From: an uncultured Dysgonomonas sp.
GTDB taxonomy: Bacteria; Bacteroidota; Bacteroidia; Bacteroidales; Dysgonomonadaceae
Length of the DNA: 64,000 bases
Direction: 5' to 3'
Assembly: GCF_934668725.1 (NCBI RefSeq)
Contig: NZ_CAKUOF010000014.1
Location: 1 to 64,000 of the forward strand
In this document: piece after piece, positions 10,101 through 16,907 of the stretch
How the letters are laid out: the number at the start of each line of letters is the position of its first letter
How positions within the stretch are numbered: position 1 is the first letter of the stretch
The notes under the pieces: model-generated
What the model was told of the DNA's origin: nothing
What the model saw: only the letters and a program-made list of their open reading frames with translations
Database searches by the model: none
Position numbers and translations under genes: made by a program

Positions 10101-10601
10101 CTGAAGGTTATTCCTGCAAGTACTGTTCCAATGGGAGGCGAGTCGGTTTCTTTTGCTGATGCTTATTTTGCAATAGGCCAACCTGAAAAAGCCGAAGCTG
10201 TGATTAAAATAATATTAGACAGATCGGAGGAGTCGTTAAACTGGTTTCATCGTTTGAAACCCGATCAGATGGCAGGTTCAACAAGTGACATAAGGAATAA
10301 CTTTGATAATTTGTTGCGTATTGCCATGGTTTATCAACAACATGGAGACATGGCCAAATACAAAGCCTTAATTGAGAAATTGCAAGGCTATGCGCAATTA
10401 TATTTTACAAACCGAGTACCTGCTCTAGGAAATTATGCATTAAAAAATATTACTGATACTTCAGTTAGAGGATATTATATTTCTGAGAAAGGTTCTGAAA
10501 ATCAGAAGATTGAAGAGGAGTTGGCGCAGCAATCAATGCAGTTGATGCAACAATTTAGCCCCGCCCTATTAAAAGAATATACAAGTCAAAGCAGCAATTA
10601 A
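7101..10601 (+). CDS. DUF2723 giant membrane protein, PMT-like GT-C glycosyltransferase candidate
   Basis: A 1166-residue protein. The N-terminal half has about a dozen membrane helices and begins with the PF11028 (DUF2723) signature, including ASFWDCGEFITSAYKF and GHPPGAPFF at residues about 31-56. The acidic DCGE in the first extracytoplasmic loop recalls the catalytic acid of protein O-mannosyltransferases. A second helical block follows near residues 545-660. The remainder is a large soluble region containing NGDNDTFPLWYAQE near residue 695 and TPR-like helices at the end. In Bacteroidota the family has been proposed to act in protein O-glycosylation at the inner membrane. That role is inference, the family call is not. 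Confidence 0.85.
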   Translation: MKKYNLVNNIFGWLSFIIAAITYLLTIEPTASFWDCGEFITSAYKFEVGHPPGAPFFMLTGKFFTLFASDVTQVAKMVNTMSALLSALTILFLFWTITHLAKKLIYTDTDNEMSLGQMIAIIGSGLVGALVYTFSDTFWFSAVEGEVYAFSSMFTALVFWLILKWENRADKPGSDKWLVLIAYAMGLSIGVHLLNLLCIPAIVLVYYFKKTETPNFKGILLALLGSMGLIVVLMYGVIPGFTKVGGAVELFFVNTLGFSYNSGVFAYLIILFASLVWGLYETLSAKGNLKRAKIAFILTMALSGITFIGSSILLWAILLGGLIFFCFKGKKVTFRLVNTSLLCLLVILIGYSSFAIIPIRSTANTPMDQNSPEDVFSLTDYLNREQYGDSPLVYGRTYASEVKRDASGKAIEASKKAKYARIVKKSPDEKDRYFVASEAPTYEYTNTMLFPRMYSDDPRHIQGYKNWGGITDAKVPPTFFENLQYLFKYQINFMYWRYFMWNFSGRQNDIQSLGEINNGNWMTGISFIDEHVLGLGPQDNLPPDIAGNKGHNVFYMLPLILGLCGIFFQLTRGKKGEQQLWVTFMLFFMTGLAIVLYLNQKPYEPRERDYAYAGSFYAFSIWVGLGVAALWVLLKRYVPETIAAAVVTVIALLVPIQMVSQTWDDHDRSNRYTMRDFGMNYLRSVEKDGILFTNGDNDTFPLWYAQEVEGFRTDVRVSNLSYLQTDWYVDQMRRQAYDSKPLPIEWDESRYIGDKGMYAYVITKNQIESVLKQQLEKQGGASWMDKMQNDQNFNFGNYYDKNAFTDTVSLDYVMNILKTQDSYIPKNPFIEGGGSEFIIPGNLLYMPVDTTAVDWKALDATASPHMLINLGNKNVLYRQELMILEMLNNINKDNWKRPIYFATTVGSDMYLNLKDKHFMLEGLAYRITPGEINPTGVNTEVAYDNMVNKFQWGGIDNPKVYLDENNLRMCKTFRIMFNELIAALINEGKDDKALTALDYCLKVIPASTVPMGGESVSFADAYFAIGQPEKAEAVIKIILDRSEESLNWFHRLKPDQMAGSTSDIRNNFDNLLRIAMVYQQHGDMAKYKALIEKLQGYAQLYFTNRVPALGNYALKNITDTSVRGYYISEKGSENQKIEEELAQQSMQLMQQFSPALLKEYTSQSSN

Positions 10602-10622
10602 GATAATATTGCATCTATAGTG

Positions 10623-10650
10623 ATGGAAGGCATAATTTTTTGCTTTCCAT
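10623..10650 (+). terminator. Hairpin after the DUF2723 gene, possible weak terminator
   Basis: A stem of about ten pairs (10623-10632 with 10641-10650, one G-U pair) encloses a T-rich loop. No clean T-run follows, so termination would be partial, and the deacetylase gene 32 bases on may still be read through. Confidence 0.35.
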
Positions 10651-10681
10651 TATTATAGACGATATTATTTTTTAGAGAAAT

Positions 10682-11386
10682 ATGTTGATAGAACAACCAC
10701 CGTTAGTATATAGACTCCTGTTTCCGGGAGGACATTGGAGGCTACCTAGCAAAAAAGAGAAAGTAATTTATCTAACTTTTGATGATGGACCAATACCGGA
10801 ACTTACTCCGTGGGTTTTGGATTTACTGGATAAATACAATATAAAAGCTACTTTTTTCTGTGTTGGAGATAATGTCAGAAAGTATCCGGAGATTTATCAA
10901 GATGTTTTAGATAGAGGACATAAAGTGGGTAATCATACATTCAACCATATTCAAGGAATAAGAACATTTACCCGAAATTATTTAAAGAATACTGAACAGG
11001 CTTCAAAGTATATAGATTCTCCTTTGTTTCGCCCTCCCCATGGTCATATGCGTTTACCTCAATTTTTTATGCTTCGTAGGAAATATAAAATTATACTATG
11101 GGATGTTGTAACGCGTGATTATAGCAACCGGTTGAAACCGGAGGATGTTTTGGATAATGTAAAGAATTATGCGCGTAATGGTTCTATTATTGTATTTCAC
11201 GATTCTCTAAAAGCTGAAAAAAATATGAAGTACGCTTTGCCCCTAGCTATTGAATGGCTCAAGGAGCAAGGATATGTTTTCAAAACAATAGAAGAGGGGC
11301 TGGCTGAGGTTTCTAACGAAGCAGTAGAGACGAATCTCCATAACTCAGAAAACGATAATCGTGAGCTAGTGCGTGATTGTAGATAG
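10682..11386 (+). CDS. Polysaccharide deacetylase family protein (NodB fold, CE4)
   Basis: A 234-residue protein. NodB motifs are present in order: TFDDGP near residues 32-37 (the catalytic and metal-binding Asp pair), GNHTFNH near residues 82-88 (metal-binding His pair), RPPHGH near residue 117, LWDVVTRDYSN near residue 140 and IVFHDS near residue 166. It should be a zinc-dependent deacetylase of N-acetylated glycans such as peptidoglycan or surface polysaccharide. No signal peptide is visible, so its site of action is uncertain. It follows the DUF2723 gene by 80 bases. Its last 74 bases overlap the 3' end of queA on the opposite strand. Confidence 0.9.
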   Translation: MLIEQPPLVYRLLFPGGHWRLPSKKEKVIYLTFDDGPIPELTPWVLDLLDKYNIKATFFCVGDNVRKYPEIYQDVLDRGHKVGNHTFNHIQGIRTFTRNYLKNTEQASKYIDSPLFRPPHGHMRLPQFFMLRRKYKIILWDVVTRDYSNRLKPEDVLDNVKNYARNGSIIVFHDSLKAEKNMKYALPLAIEWLKEQGYVFKTIEEGLAEVSNEAVETNLHNSENDNRELVRDCR

Positions 11387-12530
11387 ACTTCCAATCGCCT
11401 TCGATAAAGGCAGAAACCAATAATAATAGAGTGCTTTGCGGCTGGTGAAAATTAGTAACTATGCCGTTTACTATTTTAAATACATAGCCCGGGACAATCA
11501 TTATTTGAGTATCAGCCAATAAAGTATTTATTGAATGAGAATCGAGATAATCTAAAATGTTCTTAAGGGCTTTTTCTTTTGATATCGTGTTGCAACTGTT
11601 ATAGGGTTGCCATTGTTCCACTTTTAAAGTTTCAGGATTTGAATTCTGTTCCAAAGAAACTCCAATATGATATAGACTTTCGAGAGTGCGCACCGATGTC
11701 GTACCTACTGCAATTATATTCCCTTTGTGAGATAATATATGTTCAATAGTTTCTCGCTTCACCGAAATAAACTCGGAATGCATCTCATGTTCATTAATAG
11801 TCTCACTCTTTACAGGTTTAAAAGTACCTGCCCCAACGTGTAGGGTAACTTCATCTGTTTGGATACCTTTTTTCTTAAGATTTTCGAATGTTCTTTCCGT
11901 AAAATGTAGTCCGGCTGTGGGAGCGGCTACAGAGCCTTTAATCTTAGAATATAGTGTCTGGTAGGTTTCTTTATCCTTTTCCTCAGTATCACGGTTTAAA
12001 TAGGGTGGAATTGGCAATTCGCCCACGGCATCAAGAATATCTGCAAAAGTATATTGAGAATTATTCCATTCAAATTTGATTACATGCGTATTGCCTGCCG
12101 ATTGTATCCGTTCGGCTTTCAGTAATACAGTTTCATTATTTATTAGTACTTCCTTCTCGAGAATACCTTCTTTCCATTTTTTTAGATTCCCAATCATACA
12201 TTGCCATGAACAATGATCTGTTGTTTGAAATATTAAATTGTAATCGTGTGGAAAATAAGGATCGAGGCAGAATATCTCTATTTGTGCCCCCGTTGACTTC
12301 TTGAAGTGGAGACGTGCCTGAATCACTTTCGTATTATTGAAAATCATTAGGCTGTCCTCAGGTAAGTAATCTGTAATAGACGAAAAACGGCTGTCGGTGA
12401 TCGTTTTGCTTTTGTAGACAAGCAACTGAGAATTATCCCTCTCTTCGAGTGGATACTTGGCTATTTTGTTATCAGATAAATCGTAATTATAATCTTTGAT
12501 ATGTATATGACGAGGGTCAGATAATTCCAT
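11313..12530 (-). CDS. queA: S-adenosylmethionine:tRNA ribosyltransferase-isomerase QueA
   Basis: Transfers and isomerises the ribosyl moiety of S-adenosylmethionine onto 7-aminomethyl-7-deazaguanine in tRNA, giving epoxyqueuosine. The 405-residue product has the family blocks YDLSDNKIAKYPLEERDNSQ near the N terminus, MIFNNTKVI.ARL near residue 60, AAPTAGLHFT near residue 205, TLHVGAGTFKPV near residue 230 and the C-terminal NFHQPQSTLLLLVSAF. The final YRFLSYGDSSLLL matches the usual QueA end, so the convergent overlap with the deacetylase gene is genuine coding on this strand. No other queuosine gene lies in the window. Confidence 0.95.
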   Translation of the reverse strand: MELSDPRHIHIKDYNYDLSDNKIAKYPLEERDNSQLLVYKSKTITDSRFSSITDYLPEDSLMIFNNTKVIQARLHFKKSTGAQIEIFCLDPYFPHDYNLIFQTTDHCSWQCMIGNLKKWKEGILEKEVLINNETVLLKAERIQSAGNTHVIKFEWNNSQYTFADILDAVGELPIPPYLNRDTEEKDKETYQTLYSKIKGSVAAPTAGLHFTERTFENLKKKGIQTDEVTLHVGAGTFKPVKSETINEHEMHSEFISVKRETIEHILSHKGNIIAVGTTSVRTLESLYHIGVSLEQNSNPETLKVEQWQPYNSCNTISKEKALKNILDYLDSHSINTLLADTQIMIVPGYVFKIVNGIVTNFHQPQSTLLLLVSAFIEGDWKSIYNHALAHDYRFLSYGDSSLLLR

Positions 12531-12550
12531 TTTTCTCTTTTTTTATCCGT

Positions 12551-12558
12551 CAAAATTA
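12551..12558 (-). promoter_or_regulatory. -7 promoter box of queA
   Basis: On the minus strand it reads TAATTTTG, matching TAnnTTTG, 20 bases upstream of the queA start codon. The leader would be about 13 bases. Confidence 0.55.
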
Positions 12559-12653
12559 ATCAACTTTGTATGAATATGAAAGTATTAAGGTGGCAGACCT
12601 TTTTATTTTTGTATTTTGTAGAATAATAGATTCAGCAAATTGTAAGAACAAAT

Positions 12654-12666
12654 AGGTCAGAGACCT
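12654..12666 (+). promoter_or_regulatory. Recurrent 5'-leader hairpin element, site 1
   Basis: Reads AGGTCAGAGACCT, a 5-bp inverted repeat (AGGTC/GACCT) around a three-base loop, preceded by ACAAAT and followed by CAAAAC. It lies 17 bases before the start codon of the Smr gene. Near-identical sites stand at 13803 and 31485 at comparable distances from unrelated genes. Confidence 0.6.
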
Positions 12667-12683
12667 CAAAACAAGATATTATT

Positions 12684-13730
12684 ATGAAAGTTGGAGATAA
12701 GGTACGTTTTCTAAATACAACAGGTGGTGGTATTGTAAAAGGTTTTCAAGGGAAAGATATAGTCATTGTAGATGATGATGGTTTTGATACACCTGTTCTT
12801 ATACGCGAATGCGTGGTTATTGAACCTGCCAATGAGGCACAAGTGCGTCAGTCGGTAAAACCGAAAGCACAGGAAACAACTGCATATCAAAAGCAACCAA
12901 AGGCGGAAAGTCATGTTCCTGTTGTAGAAACAAAAGAAGGAGAACGTATTACTGCGTGTTTGGCTTATCTTCCTTTAGATATAAAGACACTCAGCACAAC
13001 AGGCTACGAATGTTATTTGGTGAACGATAGTAATTTTTATCTCTCATATAATTATATGAGTAGATCAGACCAAGGATGGATTAGTCGTGCAGTCGGTACG
13101 ATAGAGCCAAACACCAAGATTTTTTTGGAAGAATTTACGAAGACTGACTTGAATGATCTGGAAAAAGTTTGTGTTCAATTTATCCCTTATAAGATTGATA
13201 AACCTTTTAGCTTAAAGAATCCTTGCTCTTCGGAAATCAGAATTGATACGGTTAAGTTTTATAAGCTGCATAGTTTCAAAGAAAATGATTATTTCGATGA
13301 CGATGCCATTATCTATTATCTGATGAAAAATGATCTGACAGAAAGAGAATTATTCGTTTCGGCAGAGGCTATTGAAGAAGCCATGAAGGAGAAAAAGCAA
13401 TTGGATCGTCAACATCCGCAACCTATTAAAAAGAAAGATACAACTTCATCGATTCTTGAGATTGATTTGCATATCGAAGAATTGATAGATAGCACAGCCG
13501 GATTAGATGCTAAGGATATTCTTGAATATCAGATAACAAAATTCAGGGAGATACTGGACGAGAATAAAGCCAAGAAAGGTCAGAAAATTGTTTTCATTCA
13601 TGGTAAAGGCGAGGGCGTTTTAAAGAAAGCGATATTGAGTGATCTTAAAACCAGATACAGTAATATGAATTATCAGGACGCCTCTTTTAAAGAATATGGA
13701 TTTGGTGCAACTATGATTACTATAAAGTAA
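12684..13730 (+). CDS. DUF2027 and Smr domain protein (MutS2-like Smr)
   Basis: A 348-residue protein. Residues 1-55 form a small N-terminal domain beginning KVGDKVRFLNTTGGG. The middle (about 90-230) is the DUF2027 region seen in Bacteroidota. Residues about 265-348 are a Smr domain, with the opening LEIDLHIEEL and the nuclease-associated loop FIHGKGEGVLKKAI. Smr domains are known as endonuclease or ribosome-collision domains; the role of this architecture is not established. The leader carries the recurrent GAGACCT hairpin element. The family assignment is firm. Confidence 0.9.
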   Translation: MKVGDKVRFLNTTGGGIVKGFQGKDIVIVDDDGFDTPVLIRECVVIEPANEAQVRQSVKPKAQETTAYQKQPKAESHVPVVETKEGERITACLAYLPLDIKTLSTTGYECYLVNDSNFYLSYNYMSRSDQGWISRAVGTIEPNTKIFLEEFTKTDLNDLEKVCVQFIPYKIDKPFSLKNPCSSEIRIDTVKFYKLHSFKENDYFDDDAIIYYLMKNDLTERELFVSAEAIEEAMKEKKQLDRQHPQPIKKKDTTSSILEIDLHIEELIDSTAGLDAKDILEYQITKFREILDENKAKKGQKIVFIHGKGEGVLKKAILSDLKTRYSNMNYQDASFKEYGFGATMITIK

Positions 13731-13802
13731 TACCAAAAGTATTTAATGTCGTATTTGAAGGCTGTAGCTATTGATCGGTTGTTATTTGGAATGAAAATAA
13801 AT

Positions 13803-13815
13803 AGATCTGAGACCT
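13803..13815 (+). promoter_or_regulatory. Recurrent 5'-leader hairpin element, site 2
   Basis: Reads AGATCTGAGACCT followed by TAAAAT and preceded by AAAT, 18 bases before the next start codon. A TTATTTG segment at 13782-13788 lies upstream at the same spacing as in site 4 (31463-31470). The element would then fall within the first 25 bases of the transcript. Confidence 0.6.
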
Positions 13816-13833
13816 TAAAATAAAGCAAGTGAT

Positions 13834-14793
13834 ATGAAGTTTCGGAAGAAGTATAAGAATTTATTGAATGCTCTATTTATATTTATTATTGCATTCTCCT
13901 CCTTTTTGGCTTTTGAACCGTTGTTTGAACATTTGGGACAAAAAGCATCTCAAGAGTTTGCTGCTGCTATCTTCGGTACTATTTTTGCCGCTGTAATTAC
14001 TATGGTATTGTTGAATAAGCAAACAGAGACTGAGGAGGAGAGAAGTCGCAGTGAAAAGGTTTTCGAGCAAAAGATCACTCTTTATAATCAAGCCATTGAC
14101 ACATTGCAAAGTATTTTCGAAAAGCAAGATGATAGAAATCAAATAATGTTGGAGAGATTTCACATCACGCAACTGGAATTTCTTCTTGCTAAAATGATGA
14201 TGATTGGTAATGATAAGACAATAAATGAGTTTAAAGCTTTTTATGAGATTGTTACTAATAACTATTCCCCTCAAACAAAAATATTGTACTTAGATTCATC
14301 TGATAAGCAAACTATTTTTCGCTTTGCCGATTATTGCAGGGAGGAACTCGGGCTGTCTGATAAAACTTTGGAAAAAGAAACTTTAGAGGATATTGTTTTG
14401 CAGGGCGAGTTGTTTTATAATATAGAAGAAACAGGAGAACTGCACCCGAATGTTGTGGACACTATAAAAGATATTTATGGATATTTGGTGTTCGATCTGG
14501 ATTTACCGACCCGTAATATTGTTTTTAAATCGAATGGTTTTGATGTATATATAACTAAAACTCATGAGGCTGAGATGTGTTTTTTGCAATGCACATTTGA
14601 TGCGAGTACTGTTCGCTTGGTATTAGAACACGATCATGTAATAAAGGGATTTGCAAAGAATAAAGAAGATAATAAGTCCATATTCTTATTTGAATCATCG
14701 GATCGGGAGAAAGTGAAGTTATATATTTCCGATATAGAACGTGCCATAAAACAAAGTTATTTGCAATCAAAAAAGAAGTTCTTGAATTTATAA
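13834..14793 (+). CDS. Hypothetical two-TM coiled-coil protein
   Basis: I do not recognise a family. The 319-residue protein starts with a basic segment (MKFRKKYKN), then a hydrophobic helix at about residues 9-30. A second glycine/alanine-rich helix follows at about 45-62 (FAAAIFGTIFAAVITMVLL). After that comes a charged coiled-coil stretch (65-110) and a roughly 200-residue soluble domain ending in a basic tail. The topology suggests an inner-membrane anchor with a cytoplasmic C-terminal domain. The leader carries the recurrent GAGACCTTAAAA element, and the next gene, an LEA-like lipoprotein, begins 15 bases after its stop, so the two are probably co-transcribed. Confidence 0.75.
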   Translation: MKFRKKYKNLLNALFIFIIAFSSFLAFEPLFEHLGQKASQEFAAAIFGTIFAAVITMVLLNKQTETEEERSRSEKVFEQKITLYNQAIDTLQSIFEKQDDRNQIMLERFHITQLEFLLAKMMMIGNDKTINEFKAFYEIVTNNYSPQTKILYLDSSDKQTIFRFADYCREELGLSDKTLEKETLEDIVLQGELFYNIEETGELHPNVVDTIKDIYGYLVFDLDLPTRNIVFKSNGFDVYITKTHEAEMCFLQCTFDASTVRLVLEHDHVIKGFAKNKEDNKSIFLFESSDREKVKLYISDIERAIKQSYLQSKKKFLNL

Positions 14794-14808
14794 AAGATAT
14801 AATTTTTA

Positions 14809-15411
14809 ATGACTAAATATACAATGAAACAGAAGCTATTGGTATACTTATTGCTTTGTGCAACAATACTATTTTCGGGCTGTGGGGTAACTAATGACCT
14901 TACGAGTGCTTATAATGTCACTAAATGTGAATATGATTATAAATCGATTTCAAATTTAACCGTATCGGGGATGAATTTATCGAATGGAATTTCACCAACT
15001 TACATTCCTAAACTATTAGGAATATTGGGTGGAACAGCTTCATCGATACCAATGAATTTCACTCTGAATTTGGATGTGAAAAATCCAAACTCGACACCTG
15101 CTATAATGAACGGGTTACAGTATATCATCAGCATCGATGATATTCAGTTTACAACAGGACATGTTGATCAAACGATGAATATCGCCGCGGGTACAAGTCA
15201 AATTTTACCTTTAAATATTGGAGTTGATCTTGCAACGCTGATGACTAATAATTCAAAATCGGCAGTACAAAACATTGCTAAGAATTTTATTGGAATAGGA
15301 GATACTAAGTCTAATGTAAAGGTTCAGATCAAACCAACCTTTATGATTGGAGGGACACCAATTACATCTCCTGCGTACTTTCCTGTAAGCTTCACGTTTG
15401 GAGGTAAGTAA
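14809..15411 (+). CDS. LEA14-like (WHy/LEA type 2) lipoprotein
   Basis: A 200-residue exported lipoprotein. Hydrophobic residues 7-22 lead to a lipobox ILFSGC, with the modified Cys at about residue 25. The body contains the pattern NLDVKNPNSTPAIMNGLQY near residue 95, typical of late-embryogenesis-abundant type 2 (WHy-like) beta-sandwich domains, where a short central strand is followed by N-P. Such domains have no known catalytic role and may stabilise or bind partners at the membrane. An alternative start (MKQKLL) lies 15 bases downstream. It is likely co-transcribed with the preceding two-TM protein. Confidence 0.75.
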   Translation: MTKYTMKQKLLVYLLLCATILFSGCGVTNDLTSAYNVTKCEYDYKSISNLTVSGMNLSNGISPTYIPKLLGILGGTASSIPMNFTLNLDVKNPNSTPAIMNGLQYIISIDDIQFTTGHVDQTMNIAAGTSQILPLNIGVDLATLMTNNSKSAVQNIAKNFIGIGDTKSNVKVQIKPTFMIGGTPITSPAYFPVSFTFGGK

Positions 15412-15427
15412 CAAATGATAAAAACGG

Positions 15428-15462
15428 AAGAACCGACTAGTCAATCTGATTAATCGGTTCTT
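15428..15462. terminator. Bidirectional intrinsic terminator
   Basis: Outer stem AAGAACCGA (15428-15436) pairs with TCGGTTCTT (15454-15462), and partial pairing continues inward. It lies between the convergent ends of the LEA-like lipoprotein gene and the WGR-like hypothetical gene. A T-rich run follows on the plus strand. Confidence 0.75.
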
Positions 15463-15485
15463 TTCTTATTTATATATGTCATTAA

Positions 15486-16373
15486 TTAGAGCATAAAATC
15501 TGTTTGTGGAGGATAAAGTCCTATATATTCTTCAGTGATTTCGTCAGCATATGCAATCTTTAGATTATCCAAAAGATCTTCCTCTTCCAGAACTTCTAAA
15601 ATAGTATGTATTGCTATGTTTTTGTCTACAACATAACAAAAAATATTCATTGTCGCCGATCCGATATCTCCTCCATCACAATGCCCATTACCCGTCCAGC
15701 CCAGACAATTGTTGAATAGCGATTCCACATAATCTCTTTTTTCGATTAGCTCTGCTTCAACAGCGTCTTTTTCATATGAATATTGAACAATGAATTCAGT
15801 TAAATCATTGACTTCTTCATACCCGGCTTCTTTTTGTTCGCTGATATATTTGGCTAATAGAACATCTGTAGAAAGATCATTATTTTTAGTATCCAGATTC
15901 TCAGTTTCCCCTACTTCTCCTAGTTTTCCTTTATGAATAGTAAGAGTTTTATCTTCATTTACCCAGATTTCAAAATAATAGGTTGCACTATCCGATTTCT
16001 TGTATAGTTTTACCATTTTCAGATCGGTTTCTTCAGTATTTAAGGCACTATCGTCATTCCATTCATTGATATTGGGAACTTTTCCCTTTGTATAATACTG
16101 CGAAAATAGATTTATAATTTCCTCCTGAGTAGCATATGTACGGCTATAGTGTTTGAAATTATCATCCGTTCCAAATACAAATCTTATTTCAGCGTAGTAC
16201 TCGTTGTTTTGCTTGATTGCTTGTATGTAAATACTGTTTTCTATCGGGTTTTTAGGCTCTAGGATGATATAGCTGTCTTCATCCTCGCTAAGGCTCTGTA
16301 TTGTAGTTTTAAGTATCTCCGGATCGTGTTTGCGAACGCTGCTTCCGTCTTTTATTAATTTGAATTGTATCAT
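15486..16373 (-). CDS. Hypothetical protein with a WGR-like segment
   Basis: No family is recognised with confidence. The 295-residue acidic protein has no signal peptide or membrane helix. An N-terminal part (about 1-105) is rich in beta-strand-like sequence. A middle segment, about 115-165, runs from KMVKLYKK through YFEIWVNEDKTLTIHKGKLG to EVGE; its G-x-x-G pattern resembles WGR domains without the tryptophan. The C-terminal part contains NNCLGWTGNGHCDGGDIGS near residues 220-240. The start codon overlaps the NUDIX gene stop by four bases (ATGA), implying translational coupling. WGR-type modules occur in DNA-repair and ADP-ribosylation proteins, but that function is not shown here. Confidence 0.65.
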   Translation of the reverse strand: MIQFKLIKDGSSVRKHDPEILKTTIQSLSEDEDSYIILEPKNPIENSIYIQAIKQNNEYYAEIRFVFGTDDNFKHYSRTYATQEEIINLFSQYYTKGKVPNINEWNDDSALNTEETDLKMVKLYKKSDSATYYFEIWVNEDKTLTIHKGKLGEVGETENLDTKNNDLSTDVLLAKYISEQKEAGYEEVNDLTEFIVQYSYEKDAVEAELIEKRDYVESLFNNCLGWTGNGHCDGGDIGSATMNIFCYVVDKNIAIHTILEVLEEEDLLDNLKIAYADEITEEYIGLYPPQTDFML

Positions 16374-16903
16374 ATGCGATTCATGTTTTCTTTAAGTAAA
16401 TGGTCAAGCCCTTTGGATAGAAAATGTCCGAAATCAAGTTCGAAGTTCGGTGTAAATATATTTTTTCCTAACTGGTTTTTGATTTCAGATATCTCCCAGA
16501 AACGACCGTCGGATACCTCTTTCAGATCTATTTGCGGGATTTGATTGGTTATGGTATAGAAGCAATAAGTAAGTTCTCTCTCCCTGTCGGTTTCTATGAT
16601 ATACTTATCGAGGTAATGCAAGGTCAGATCATTTAAGCCTATTTCCTCTCCGGCTTCTCTTGACGCAGCCTCCGAAGGGCTCTCATTCAGATCAATGTGC
16701 CCCCCAACCGAAGAATCCCATTTGTCGGGTTGTATGTCTTTGGTTGATGAACGTTTTTGCATATATAATTTGCCTTCTTCATTGAAAACATGGAGATGTA
16801 TTACCGGATGCAACAGCATAGAGCCACTATGGCACTCACTGCGTGTTGCTTGGCCTATTACATTACCTTGTGCATCTACTAGGGGGAATATTTCTTCTTG
16901 CAT
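16370..16903 (-). CDS. NUDIX hydrolase, isopentenyl-diphosphate-isomerase-like subgroup
   Basis: A 177-residue cytoplasmic hydrolase. The NUDIX box is intact, running from GGHIDLNE near residue 68 to REAGEEIGL near residue 90, with the catalytic glutamates present. The opening FPLVDAQGNVIGQATRSECH and the segment LYMQKRSS are typical of the YfcD/IPP-isomerase-like branch, which hydrolyses uncharacterised nucleoside or isoprenoid diphosphates. It sits four bases downstream of topB and overlaps the next gene by four bases, so topB, this gene and the WGR-like gene form an operon. The domain is paralogous to the degenerate one at 2909-4042. Confidence 0.9.
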   Translation of the reverse strand: MQEEIFPLVDAQGNVIGQATRSECHSGSMLLHPVIHLHVFNEEGKLYMQKRSSTKDIQPDKWDSSVGGHIDLNESPSEAASREAGEEIGLNDLTLHYLDKYIIETDRERELTYCFYTITNQIPQIDLKEVSDGRFWEISEIKNQLGKNIFTPNFELDFGHFLSKGLDHLLKENMNRI

Positions 16904-16907
16904 AATG

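Noticed and set aside
9726..10181. A 151-residue minus-strand open frame inside the DUF2723 gene
   Set aside because: It is a shadow of a strong, family-conserved coding frame on the other strand.
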